Below, piece after piece: positions 45,115 to 56,063 of a stretch of DNA of 64,000 nt (the first letter of the stretch is position 1; every line of letters begins with the position of its first letter). The translations under genes and the position numbers were made by a program. The notes under the pieces are model-generated. The model did no database searches, had not been told where the DNA came from, and saw only the letters and a program-made list of their open reading frames with translations. This DNA comes from Carallia brachiata (Eukaryota > Streptophyta > Magnoliopsida > Malpighiales > Rhizophoraceae): positions 1,567,621 to 1,631,620 of the forward strand of contig JADCRB010000006.1 in assembly GCA_021464245.1 (NCBI GenBank), in the 5' to 3' direction.

Positions 45115-46140
45115 ATGCCTGTTGTAGACCCTAATTCAATAATGATTACACAAAAAGATATTAGGAATTTACATCATCAAAATAATTATACTAATAGACT
45201 ATTATATACCATGTCTGAACGATTAACCACTATTGAACAGAATATCCCAACTTTTTTGCCGCGGGAAAAGGAGAAGCAAACAATAAAAAAAACCTAAGCA
45301 TTTTGGAATACAAATCGATTAACCTTTATTTCAAATTTCAGAAATTCCCCCTTCTCATCAGTTAAAACAAGATCCCTCTCAAGCAGAAATTTTAGAATTA
45401 ATCACTCAAAAATTGGAAGCATTGAATGTTAAAGATAGTAAAATTAATGTGGTAACTAAAGATGTAACAGATGATGAGGATAATGCTAGTATTAATATAG
45501 AAACTTTAAAAGAACAATTTAGAGATACTATGAATATTAATAAAATAAAGAATACTACTAAGCATGATTACCGAAGAACAGGTACGAAATATTATTATCC
45601 AAGACCTTCTATACCTAATACAGTGACAGAAGAAAAATTACAAAATCCTGTAAAATTTTGGTGGATCAGGAATTTATAAATGGAATATTGATGGATATAG
45701 TGAACATAATATCTTATAAACAATAGAACAAATGATTATTTGTGCAACAGCCTATAGGCATAAAATAACACAGAAAAATCAATAGTATGTAGTTTAATTT
45801 CATGATTTACTGGAGCCTTAAAAGGTTGGTGGGATAATTATCTAACTCACTCAAAAAAAGATTATATTATCAATGCACAAAAGACTATTCAAACCCCTAT
45901 AACCAAACCTACTACATCTACTGTAATAATAAAAGAAGAACTACAAGATAATGTTGTTTCTATATTATTATTTGGAATAACGGAACTCTTTTTAGGAGAA
46001 CCAAAACTATTGCAAGATAAATCTTCTGAAATATTAAATAACTTAAGATGTCCCTCACTTCAAGATTTTAGATGGTATAAAGATATGTTCTCAACAGAGT
46101 ACACTATTGGCATCATTGAATAACAAATGAATCTAAATGA
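45115..46140 (+). pseudogene. pararetrovirus coat-protein-like region, broken
   Basis: Pieces at 45115-45297 and 45413-45679 form an N-terminal linker and a charged segment. After a frame change, YKWNIDGYSEHNIL, VSILLFGITELFLGEP and LRCPSLQDFRWYKDMF (to about 46115) resemble the capsid core of plant caulimovirids and related polyproteins. The usual CCHC knuckle of the coat protein is not reached; similarity ends near 46140. Many stops are present. Confidence 0.65.
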
Positions 46141-46908
46141 AACATAGTTTAGATAGAATAAGATTAAATAAATTTTAACGATTTGATGCCAATAGAACCA
46201 AATTTACAAGATTTTTACGAAAAAATAGCTAGTTTATATTTATAATATTAAAAATAATAAAAATTATAAAATACATTGTCATAAATGAATTTGAAGTAGA
46301 AAAAAATTTTCAATTTTAATGAAACTAACTAATTAAAAGATAAAAGTGTTTAATTTTAGTACATTAATCATAAATACATAACTATAATTTGAAAATGAGA
46401 TAAAAAAACCTACATAGTACACTAATTGAATTTCCTAATAAATTTATAAATAAACTTTGAACAAAATAATTAGGAGTCTAAACTAGTCGAACTTGTCTTT
46501 ATTTAAGTTAAGTTCATAAATGAGTTTTAAAATTATGCCTGAGTGTCACATGTTTATAAAGTTAGACAAATATAAATCACACTGTTTATAAATACATATT
46601 TTATCTTTTTTTAAGAAAATAAATTACAAAGTTGAGAATAAAAAACACATCAAACAATACATGCATATTGATAAAGAAGAGATTAGAAAATTGAGTTAAT
46701 AAAATTTTTGTACGTCCCAATTTTTCATCTAGTAGCAATTCTTTTTATCTATAATTTCTAAACTAAGTAGAAGAAAATTTATTTTTTTAGTGGGGACAAA
46801 ACTTAATTTTCAGTGGGGGCAAAGTTTATGTTTAGTCTAATAACATCAAAATTTTCATTTAAATTCTTACTTTTTGAAAATTTTTCGTGACTCTGCCACT
46901 TTTGTAGA

Positions 46909-48794
46909 AAAATATTTATATATAAATCTATAACATAAATTATACAATTAATTTTGCTTCTTAGAGTACCATAATGTCTCTAATTATACTTGGTTACTTC
47001 AGCAATGGTGAGCAAAGAAATTCAATTGAATAAATTTGAATTACATAGATTTAAATGGCGAATTCTTGTGAAGTTAAAAGGTTTTGAATATAAATTTTGC
47101 CTTTTATATATTGTGAGAAAGTAAATTACTACAATATATTTGAATTATTTTTGTAATTAGATACATTAAATTTTTTTTACTATAATACTTTATACTAACT
47201 AATGTACAAGTTATTTTTTTGTTCTAAAAAAAATGACATTCATAAACCTAGGCATGTACCACTAGAATTAAAAATTGAAGTCATTGGTCAATGTCGCGAG
47301 CAACTTTTTTATATCGACAATAATTGATAGCAATATCTATCCATAAATAAATTAATAATTGATAGGAAAAGACGTTAACAGCATGCAACGCTCCTGGCAT
47401 GGTATTTATTTGGGATTATAACAACCAACATATATTGTTTAAAGTCACGAGAGAAAACAAACATATATAACATGTACCAACAGAATGTGCCTAACCTTAG
47501 TAGACAAAATGAGCGGCTGAGACTATGAATACAAAATTCTGTTCCTCCACAAGATTGCAAAAAGAAGATATATAGAAGCCAACAAAATGGGTCACGAGAG
47601 TTCGACAGGCTACCCTGAAAGGTCTCATACATTGTCTTGGCCTGCCTATGATTACAATGTAGACAAAGGTGTGTGGAGCGTTTATGGCCTTTGGCAATAT
47701 TTCTTCTGCCACACACCCTCACTTCTTTCTGTTTGTGTTGTTTGATTTCTGTTGGGAAGTGGAGGGCCCCCTTTGCAAGGCAATGCATAATAAGAACATG
47801 TGAATGCACATGTGCTCGGCTTCCATCACTTTCATGTTAATCGTTTCACGTGGAAGTGTATAGGTACATATTTCAGAATTAATATGTCAATTGCTTACAT
47901 GTGTACCATAATCCTCAACTAACTACCACCAGAAGTTGACCCAAATTTGAATTTTTGCTCTATCACTCTTCTTAAAATAGATTTGAAGGATTTGATTAAA
48001 GTGCAGATGTTGAGTTTTAAATTCAACAATTATTGAATAAACTATAGAGGAGCCACGTTTTGGCATATTAGTGCTCTAGTAATGAATCATCTTTATAAAA
48101 GAGTTTGAACAAAAATATTAACTAGTCATTTTAATATCAGTCTATATGTGAGATGATTAATATATTTACGATACATTTTTTTATTACTTAAAAAATCCTT
48201 AACTTACTACTTTTTTTTTTGTTACTAAATGATTTATATTTGCATCACAAATAACATAACGGGATGGACCTCTCATAGTCTCTCAGAATTGCCTCTCTCA
48301 TTTCATAGTTTACTTGTTCTTAAAACTTCTAATTTAGAAGTCCTTAACGAATAATGACTAACTTGTATTAAAGGACGTCTGATCAGAGATCACCGAGGCG
48401 TGGGCTCAGCTTTAGGTTCAGCAAGATAACAAACAACTAAGGATCCGAGAGTGACTACGACAATTAGCATTCCGAAACTCAGAGTCAATCCAAGAATGGT
48501 ATAAACGGCAGAGGAGTCTAAAGATGGTGTGGGCAAACCTTTTCAATGCAATCGCCTTTTTTTTTTTTATGTCTCGAGATTTAAGTCCTACACTTTTTTA
48601 ATTTTGTTTCATATGAGTTTATTGTTGGATGAAATTAGTTTATCCGTTAAAAATATTTTTGACCACGGAGCATATGCTTCAAAAAATTCAAATTCCATCC
48701 AAAATTGATTCATATGAAAAAAAAAACACAAAGGTATAGGATTGGAATTAAAAAAAAAAACTAATAGAACTAAATTAAAAAATTGGAAAAAATA
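46909..48794. other. spacer with a less AT-rich island at 47375-47860
   Basis: Most is AT-rich. The island holds a plus-strand frame of 52 codons (47587-47745), which starts MGHESSTGYPERSH, and an overlapping minus-strand frame of 144 codons. Neither shows a domain I know. A second less AT-rich patch lies at 48370-48540. No RNA gene is recognised. Confidence 0.4.
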
Positions 48795-50630
48795 AAGATT
48801 TCAGCTAACAATTTCATGTCTTTTGAAATTTTCATGTACAACATTTTTTTTATTTTAGAATCTACCCATCACATTTGTTCCGTCCACTTTTTTCACCCTT
48901 TGACAGTTTAGTGGCATTGACGTAAAACACAATCAGATGTCATGTCAGCAAATTATTGATGGCGTGCCATTATAATGTTTTTCAACATTTTAAAAAAATT
49001 GATATTACTATTTTCTTATTTGCAGTTTTTTATTTTTTACTAAATATATGAACATTAAATTTAATTTTAGTGAAATTAAACTGAAAATAAGATAATAAAA
49101 TAAAATAAAATACAGAAAATAAGAGCGTAAAATAAATTGGAGTAAAAACCAAATAAAAATTAAAATTAAAAAAACCGTTATTAGCATCCATCATCCTCCA
49201 ATTAAAAAATTATACGGCTAAAATCAAATCTAATTTTTCATAGTATTTAATAAAAAATAAATAAATTGAAAATAAGAAAATAATAATATTAATTTTTTAA
49301 AAATGTTTAAAAATTACTTTAATTGTCAAGTCATCAATACTTTGTTGACGTGGTATCTTATTATGCTTAGGTGGCATTGACTGCACATCTACGTGCCATG
49401 TTAAACAGACAACTATGGATTTAAAAATCTGCTATTATGCTTCTCTCTCAAGAAACTTCTCTCTCTAAGACTCTCTGACACAGGAACCCTAACTCCACCG
49501 CCGCTGGCTAACCAACTCTCTCGTCTTCTTCTTTCTCTTTCTCTACCTCCTATTCTGCTTCTTGTTCCATCTGCTCCATTTCCATCTTCTTCCTCTTCTC
49601 AGCTCCCTCTATTGTGGTCTTTTAGCTCTTTTTAGATCTAGGTTCAATAAAAACACAAATGGCCCTCCATTCGCTCGATCTAGATTCCCCATTAACTCGC
49701 CGTCTTTTCTGCAGTTTCGGCCCTCTAGGCCGTCTTCGGCGATGCCATTGTGTCGGACACCATAATCGCAGCCGCCCCTGAGCGTTCTATTGTAGTTGAA
49801 GATGGCCTTTCTAGTGCTACCGAGGTAGCATCCACTAATGGAATTGCTGCTGCTAGCCTCACTAGTGAAGGAGCTGTCGTCATCCCCTTTTTGGCCAAAC
49901 TCACCGCTACGGCAACTCTCAGATACTGGAATAGCTGTTGATGGGGCCGCCGTAGGAGTTGCCGACAATGTTTCTTCAATCGAGGCCTATACCACTGTCG
50001 TCACCCTTGTTGCCCAACTGCCGCCACCGCCTCTGCCAGTCGCCACCACTACTACTTCATCTGGATCAATTTATGGATGTATTTTGGGAAAGGTCCTAGG
50101 ATGTGTTTGGGTGTTGTATTTTGAGACAAATACTTTGTGGTGTTTAGGTTTGTAGTGTCTTTGTTTAAGTCGAAGGACATCATTGCCAATTATATCGAGT
50201 CAATTTCTGTTGCAAGTCCGCCAATATGCGGTTTGTGCTGTTGTAGACAGCTTCGTCTAAGTGAAGTTAAATTGTCTGAGATCTCGGCTTCAGGCATAGT
50301 TAATTTTAGTTCGGTTTTTTCCCTAGGAGAAACTTGTCAAAACAAACTGTATTTCCAGCTACTTATTGGTCCTTTGGACCAAATCAGATTTAGGTTATTC
50401 GGGTCTTCTTGTATCTCTGCTATATGTAGATCTTGTCGTCGCTATCGCGTTAAATTTGTGTACAGAATTGAAATATATTAATACAACATTTCTATCTGTC
50501 AAAAAAAACAGACAACTAACAATAAAAAGATAAAAGGGTTAATGAAACAAACGTAATGAGTAAATTTTAAAAATAAAAGGCTTTAGAAAAAAATCCTAAA
50601 AAGTATAAAGATGGTTGATGAAAACTTAAT
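48795..50630. mobile_element. foldback / MULE-like MITE, split by a retroposon
   Basis: Sequence from about 48795 to 49075 is the reverse complement of 49215-49415 plus 50506-50630 once the retroposon in between is removed. Shared blocks include CAAATTATTGATGG against CAAAGTATTGATGA and ACATTTGTTCCGTCCAC against ACGTTTGTTTCATTAAC. Without the insert the element is about 0.73 kb with arms near 285 bp. Long arms without coding capacity suggest a non-autonomous Mutator-type or foldback element. Ends are approximate and no target duplication was confirmed. Confidence 0.55.
49416..50505 (+). mobile_element. poly(A)-tailed retroposon with 13-bp target duplication
   Basis: AAACAGACAACTA stands at 49403-49415 and again at 50506-50518, and the inserted 1.09 kb ends in an A run on plus. 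These are signs of LINE-type retroposition. The 5' part is CT-rich with CCCTAACTCCACCGCCGCTG, like the 5' end of plant LINEs or a cellular mRNA. An open but domain-less frame occupies 49750-49941. It may be a non-autonomous LINE derivative or a processed pseudogene; I cannot identify a parent. Confidence 0.75.
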
Positions 50631-50851
50631 TTTCTTCTCTCCATTCTCCTTTCTGAGAGGGCGTCACATTACCCCCTTAGATAAGCAACGTGCTCAGTAC
50701 TCAATACATAATTATAGGAACGCATCGCTAGGTAAGCAGAATTCTAAAAGTAGGCCCTGGACCCCTACAGGCTCAAGAGTCGGCTGACACTATGTAACAC
50801 TTTATTCCATAAGTTCAAGAGATCATTTTCATAATAGTAAAAGTATACGGT

Positions 50852-51040
50852 TAAATAAAAATTATTTAGATAATATATTTAAATTATAATAATAAGTATA
50901 TTTTATATAATTATAATAATAAATTATAAAATAAAAAATATTATTATTTTTTTAATTTATATTTTTTATTATAATTATATAAAATATATTTATTATTATA
51001 ATTTAATTATTGTCTAAATAATTTTTAATTTTATCATATA
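50852..51040. repeat. AT-rich palindrome, about 190 bp
   Basis: Two arms of roughly 90 bases are near-perfect reverse complements about a centre near 50946; AAATTATAATAATAAGTATATTT on the left faces its complement on the right. It is likely a small foldback element or a cruciform-prone sequence. No target duplication was identified. Confidence 0.75.
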
Positions 51041-51823
51041 ATAAAATTTTCATGCACTTTTAACTGGTGCGAAACTTTCATACCATTTATAGCAAGACGT
51101 GGTCCGTCCATATGAGACTCCTGGTTGTTACAAAAGCAAAGATGTCTGCTCCAACCGGGTGTCCTTTGCAACGTGTTGCAAGACAGGATTGACCTATTAT
51201 TACTTTTTTTTTTTTGAAGAAGAAGACCTATTATTACTTTATCTGATGGAATAAGTGGTAAAAAAATTGCAAATTTTTAGAATTTTTATAATTAAATCTT
51301 AAAATTTTTAAAATTTTAAAATTAGTTCTAAATGTTTAATTTTCATTTTATATAATTTCTTTTAATCTTTTTCAAATAAGAATTGGTTAAATTGGTAAAA
51401 ATTGACCGAAACTGTATATAAACTTTTCTAAATATATCATAACATAGATAAATGCGTTTACATAGGTATTTTATTGAATTTTTTGTCCTTCTCTTACATA
51501 TAAAAGGAAAAAACCATGAATTTTCACTACTAGAATTTATAATTTTGGACTTTCATATGTGAGAAAAAAATTAATGAAGCACCCATGTAGACATAATCCC
51601 ATTAATTTAACATATATTTAAGTATTTTTTTATACTATTTCAATTAAATCAAACTACTTATCTACTGATTTAATGAAATCTAGTCCAAAAAATAATTTAT
51701 TTGTAACGAAAATTGAAGGTTTAAGAGCGATTTGAAAATTTGCACACATTTATGATTCAATTATAAAAATCTCAAAAAATTTAGGACTGATTATTACTTT
51801 ATCCCTATCATTAATTAATTGCC
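51041..51823. other. upstream region of the GASA gene
   Basis: AT-rich sequence without open frames, separating the palindrome from the TATA box. It should contain the GASA promoter. I recognise no clear hormone-response element by eye. Confidence 0.4.
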
Positions 51824-51831
51824 TATAAATA
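51824..51831 (+). promoter_or_regulatory. TATA box of the GASA gene
   Basis: TATAAATA lies 112 bases upstream of the start codon, in a CCTATAAATACCC context. The interval to the ATG contains no other ATG, so this and the chosen start support each other. Confidence 0.8.
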
Positions 51832-51942
51832 CCCTTAAAGGTCTTCAAAGCCATCCCCACCGGCGATACATTGTCTGTCTCTGCTGCTTCCTTTTCTCTA
51901 GTAGCTTAGCTCTCGTCTTTAATTTTCTTCTACAATAAAAAG

Positions 51943-53093
51943 ATGGTGAAGAAGCCAAATATCTATCTGAAGCTAACACTTATTTTGATGATCCTTGCAT
52001 TTGTTGAGAGCCGCCATGTGAGTCTCTCTCTCATCGTTCGCTGTTAAATTTATTTTAATGTTTGCGATTTTATTAGAAGTAATTAACCGCGCCGGCTGTC
52101 ACCAACCCCGCCGCCTTCAAGCCGTGATGGATTTATACCCATGTATGAATATGTTTTTATTCCGACCTATATATATATATATATATGTCAATCAATGTTG
52201 TTGTGATGGCTAATCAACAACCATCTTAATTTCTAGCAGCAAATGCATACATGCTTTTCTATATATTTTCATCCTCTCTCCTCTCAATTTCTTCTGAGAC
52301 ATGTACTTATAATTTGGTGATCGCTAATTTTTGAGCGCCCGTTGAAAGTTTTTCAGTTCAACTCCCACTTACATACACAACAACCTTCCTCATAAATTTT
52401 TTCAGAGCCACAAAAAATAATAATTGTTTGGTTACGCCCGGTCCGTCTATATTTTCCGTATATAATAAAACAAAGCAGCTAATTAACTTTAATATCTTAT
52501 GAATTCTTCATTCATTCTTGTGACAGTGACCAAATCTTCTTATATATGTAAGCCTATCTAATAACCTACAATGGCTTTACTTACAGGCTACTGTTACTGA
52601 GGCTCCAACGCCCCAGCCCCAACCGAACGGCAAGCTTCCCGTGGTCAGTTTTTTTTTTTTCCTTTTCTTTTTTATTTTTAAAAAGATTTTCACTCAAAAT
52701 TAACCTCCATGTTTGGTTATGTTTTCTTGGGCGTTTCAGTACGGCACCACTCAAGGTAGTCTTCAACCTCAAGGTAAATTATATACACACGCGTGCGCGC
52801 GTGCACAGACAAAAATTGTTTAAAATTTGATATATAATTAGATATAGTAATATACTGTAACGGATTAATCACGTTTGGCTGGCATTGGCATTGCATGGCA
52901 CGGGATGGCAGAGTGTGGAGGGAGATGCACCACAAGATGCTCGAAGACGGCTTATAAGAAGCCATGCATGTTCTTCTGCCAGAAGTGCTGCGCCAAGTGT
53001 TTGTGTGTGCCTGCTGGAACCTACGGAAACAAGCAGTCCTGTCCGTGCTACAATAACTGGAAGACCAAGAGGGGTGGACCCAAATGCCCCTGA
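51943..53093 (+). CDS. GASA/snakin family cysteine-rich peptide, four exons
   Basis: Exons are 51943-52017, 52587-52643, 52740-52773 and 52912-53093; all introns start GT and end AG (569, 96 and 138 bp). They join to 348 nt, encoding 115 residues. Residues 1-25 form a signal peptide with hydrophobic core LKLTLILMILAFV. A short Pro/Gln-rich linker follows (TEAPTPQPQPNGK). The last 60 residues are the GASA domain with all twelve cysteines, from ECGGRC through CMFFCQKCCAKCLCVPAGTYG to GGPKCP. Members are secreted, disulfide-rich peptides tied to gibberellin responses, growth and antimicrobial defence. The start is the first ATG after the TATA box. The gene looks intact; which family member it is cannot be told. 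Confidence 0.96.
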
Positions 53094-54279
53094 ACTCAAC
53101 TACTCTTAACCTTCTCTTCTCCAAACTCTATCTGGCTCTCTCTGTCTCTCGAATCTTAAATGCAATGCAATGCGAGCTATTTTTTGTTTTTCGTTTTTTT
53201 TGCAATCAGCAGCATATATACGATTCATTTTTCTAAAGGAAAAAAAAAAAAAAAAAACAAAGGAGACAAGATGATATGGACAAGAAAAAGGGTGGGTGTC
53301 ACTTTTTTTTTTTTTTTTGGTTTGGAAAAAAAGTTTAAATAGAATATGCATACAACTAAACTTAAAATATATATACAATTTTCAAAAATATTATTTACGC
53401 ATTATACTTCACTGTACACGGGTCATAAGCTCTTTGACAAAAAATGATTGAAAGTTCTATAGACCCCACCACCTATTTGTGATCCATCTCTCCCTCCTTC
53501 CGGCAGCTGAACTCATTTCTAAATTCAATGGGTCCTTTTTACTTGGCTAATTTGTTTTTTGTAATTGGCTCTTGACTTAGAAATATTGTATGCTGCTTTT
53601 TTTTTTTTTAAATTTAAAACTCAAGCCAAACACATATTTCCATCTCGATTTCAAACTCAATCACGAATCTCTACAGTTAAAGTCAAAGAATTTTGTCTGC
53701 AATGAATATATATATATATATATATATATGTTATAAATTTTTTGGCCTCAATGCCATTGGTTGAGCATTAGAGATCTTCTCTAGCAAGAACTTTAGAATA
53801 CTACCCGTAATTTTTAAATTTTTTGCCAAAAAATGCAATTATCTAAACAAACTGTAATTTAGCGTGTTTGCGGATTAGGTTTGACAATTTGAGGAAAAAT
53901 TTTAAATGCAAACCACCTAAACTTACAAATCGGTTATAGATTGGTTGCATATGGTTTGAAAGGTTTAAACTTACATTGTTTTACCTAAATAAAGTTTAAC
54001 ATCAGTAATGGAGAAAGAGGATATCAAATTCATTTTCATAGTTCATCATACTTGATTCAACAACCAAGAAACAACAACTTTAATTTCATATGAGTCCTTT
54101 TTTCATGAGATCTTAGGCCTGTTTCTACAGGGTTTTGACCTCTTATATGGAGATCTAGACTCTAGCTTCTAAGAGTGATTGTTTATGTTTTTGTTGGTAT
54201 TTTAGTGCGTGTGGTAGGTTTTGGTTTTGTTTTCGTCTCTTTCTATCTTCACGGTTGAATCCTCATTAACCAAGATCAA
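53094..54279. other. downstream region of the GASA gene and spacer
   Basis: Contains T runs near 53200 and 53303, a (TA)n microsatellite at 53706-53729, and otherwise A/T-rich sequence. No canonical AATAAA is seen close behind the GASA stop; plant poly(A) signals are often degenerate. Confidence 0.5.
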
Positions 54280-54813
54280 TTAAGAGAAGGAGGAGGCTAT
54301 CAAGATTTCGTCCGAGAAATCAGGCGTAGCTTTGAAGGTGTCTGCGGGGTATGCCTTAATTGCACGTTTGTTGACAGAAAATCCTTTCAACACTCGTGCA
54401 TTGTTCAATACTATGAGGATGGTTGGAAAATCGAAGAAGACTGTGGAGGCTATAGAGCTTGATAACAATCTATTTTGTTTTAATTTTTTGAGTACTAAAG
54501 ATTGTCAGAGTGTGGTTGAGAACGCCCCTTGGGTCTTTGATAAGCAAGTTTTGATTTTGAAGGAACTGGTAGAGAATGAATAGCCAACGAAAGTCCAAAT
54601 GTTCTCGGTGCCATTTTGGATTAGATCGTATGATTTGCCACTACGCGCATTGAGTTGTTCGATAGCTATGGCTTTTGGTAATAAAATTGGGACATTCTTG
54701 GAGGTGGATGAGACCTCGATGGGAAGGTAGGGCAGGTATCTTCGCTTGAAGGTGCATTGTAATTGCTTAGTGTCGGGTTCTCTCATTAAACATAAGGATG
54801 GTGTGAAACTGTA
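54280..54813 (+). pseudogene. LINE ORF1 (DUF4283-like) remnant
   Basis: The frame from 54332 to 54583 has GYALIARLLTENPFNTRALF, a spacer, and CQSVVENAPWVFDKQVLILKE, which is the DUF4283-type domain of plant LINE ORF1. A stop (TAG) follows VENE. After it FSVPFWIRSYDLPL and FGNKIGTFLEVDETSMGR continue the domain to about 54813. No ORF2 follows, so this is an isolated fragment. It would bind LINE RNA. Confidence 0.75.
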
Positions 54814-55611
54814 GCCCCCAATTTTTTTTATTAGGACTATGACATCGGTCAGGTCACGTGCATATGTTTGATTTCATGCAGTTAGATTGTAGGGGCTAAC
54901 CTACGACAAAAAATAGCAAGAGACAAGCCTAACTGCATTTTAAGTAGAATTAGTTAGTTCCAAGAATAATTAATTTAACATGAAAACCATAATTTAGCTC
55001 AAATAGGGCTAAATGTGACTCGCGAAAGCTAACTGGGGTTCGATAGTCATTAGTTAGGAATTGTTTGGGACTTAAGCAAGGTTCGTGGACCTTTAATCAC
55101 AATTAATTTTAGTTGTGATTAATTGGTGCAAAATAAAATTTATAAAACCCTAAAAACCCTAATCGGAGACAATTTGGAATTAATAAAACTAATTAGAATT
55201 TAATAGACGAAAAATAATAAGTAGGTAGCTAATTTATAAATAAATAATGATTAAACAATCTAAATAAAAAGGAAACAGATAAAATAATAATTGAAAAAAG
55301 AAAGAGATAATTAGAACGCAAAGACACGAGAGGGAGAGAGAGAGAAGGAAAGAAAAACCAAATAAAAAGAGAAGAAAAATAGAAAAAATAAATAGAGCAT
55401 GCCTTAGGGATCAGCTTGTCGAGCTTGACAAATTGACATAACTTGTGAGTGGTGTTTTCAACTGTCATTTCAAGTGTTTATTTTCTTTTAATTTTAAAAG
55501 TTGAATTTTTGCATTTAACTCCATGTTTTTTTTTTCACTTTGTTTGATCATAATTTCATGTGTTCTGATGTTTGGAGCTTTGTTTCATGAATTTGAATTT
55601 AATTTTGACTG
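54814..55611. other. non-coding, repeat-like
   Basis: Purine-rich patches occur near 55300-55370. The region reads like transposon non-coding sequence, but I cannot tie it to a named element. Confidence 0.35.
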
Positions 55612-56040
55612 CTTAAAATGAAAGAAAAACAAGAAAGAGAGAGGGAGAGGAGGGTTCAGCCATGGGGAAAGAGACAGAGAAAGGCTTGGTTTGGTTGATT
55701 GCTTGTATTTTTTATGTTTGTTGGATATGTTTATGAGCTTTGAATGACTTTTAATAGCTTAAAATGAAAGAAAAGCCACGAGAGAGATGAAAAAGAGGTT
55801 CGACCATGGGAAAGAAGGAAAGAGAAGCTAGGTTTGATTGAATTGCTTGTATTTTGATACTTGGTAGACTTTTTGTAAGCCTTGTTAGGATTTTTGTTGC
55901 TTGAAAAGGAAGAAAATACAAAGAGAGAGAGAGAGAGAAGGGGGGGGGGGAAGGTTCGGCTATGGGAGAGAGGAAGAAAAAGGGTGTGTTTGAGTGAGAC
56001 TTGATAACTTGGTGAACAAGTGAGGGGTGAGGGAGTTGTA
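55612..56040 (+). repeat. tandem repeat, three units of about 140 bp, GA-rich
   Basis: Units begin at 55612, 55758 and 55900, each with CTTAAAATGAAAGAAA or a close variant. A GAGAGAGA tract follows, then GGTTCGGCCATGGG-like and GGTTTGATTG-like words and a T-rich tail. The third unit is cut near 56040. A GA-rich continuation lies at 57430, on the other side of the solo LTR, so the array may have extended further before the insertion. Confidence 0.75.
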
Positions 56041-56063
56041 AAACTTAGCTTGGATAGGTTAAT

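Larger units (their letters stand above)
42340..46140 (+). mobile_element. endogenous pararetrovirus (Caulimoviridae-like) fragment
   Basis: The plus strand shows, in order, the end of a virus ORF, a promoter-like intergenic region with TATA box, a poly(A) signal a short way downstream, a tRNA-Met primer site, a leader frame, a 30K-type movement protein and the beginning of a coat-protein-like region. This matches a segment of circular caulimovirid DNA running across the intergenic region. Protease, RT and RNase H are absent. All frames are broken. Such sequences enter plant chromosomes by illegitimate recombination. Genus is undecided; petuvirus- and florendovirus-type elements are the candidates. 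Confidence 0.82.
42248..46900. mobile_element. element with hAT-type ends enclosing pararetrovirus sequence
   Basis: The left end CAGTGATGTATCCAAGAA and the reverse complement of the right end, AGTGGCAGAGTCACGAAA, both look like the common plant hAT terminus AGTGGCGGAGCCAGGAA. ATTGTAGA (42240-42247) and TTTGTAGA (46901-46908) flank them and agree at 7 of 8 bases, the size expected for hAT. Between the ends, about 42340-46140 is caulimovirid-like. The right 0.75 kb is AT-rich non-coding and carries AGTGGGG words near 46790 and 46822. No transposase is present. Confidence 0.6.

Noticed and set aside
49609..49979. Two overlapping minus-strand frames of 119 and 84 codons
   Set aside because: Antisense to the retroposon; open because the region is less AT-rich, not because of coding.
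52717..53124. Minus-strand open frame of 135 codons
   Set aside because: Antisense across GASA exons and introns; the plus-strand gene has splice sites and the twelve-cysteine domain.
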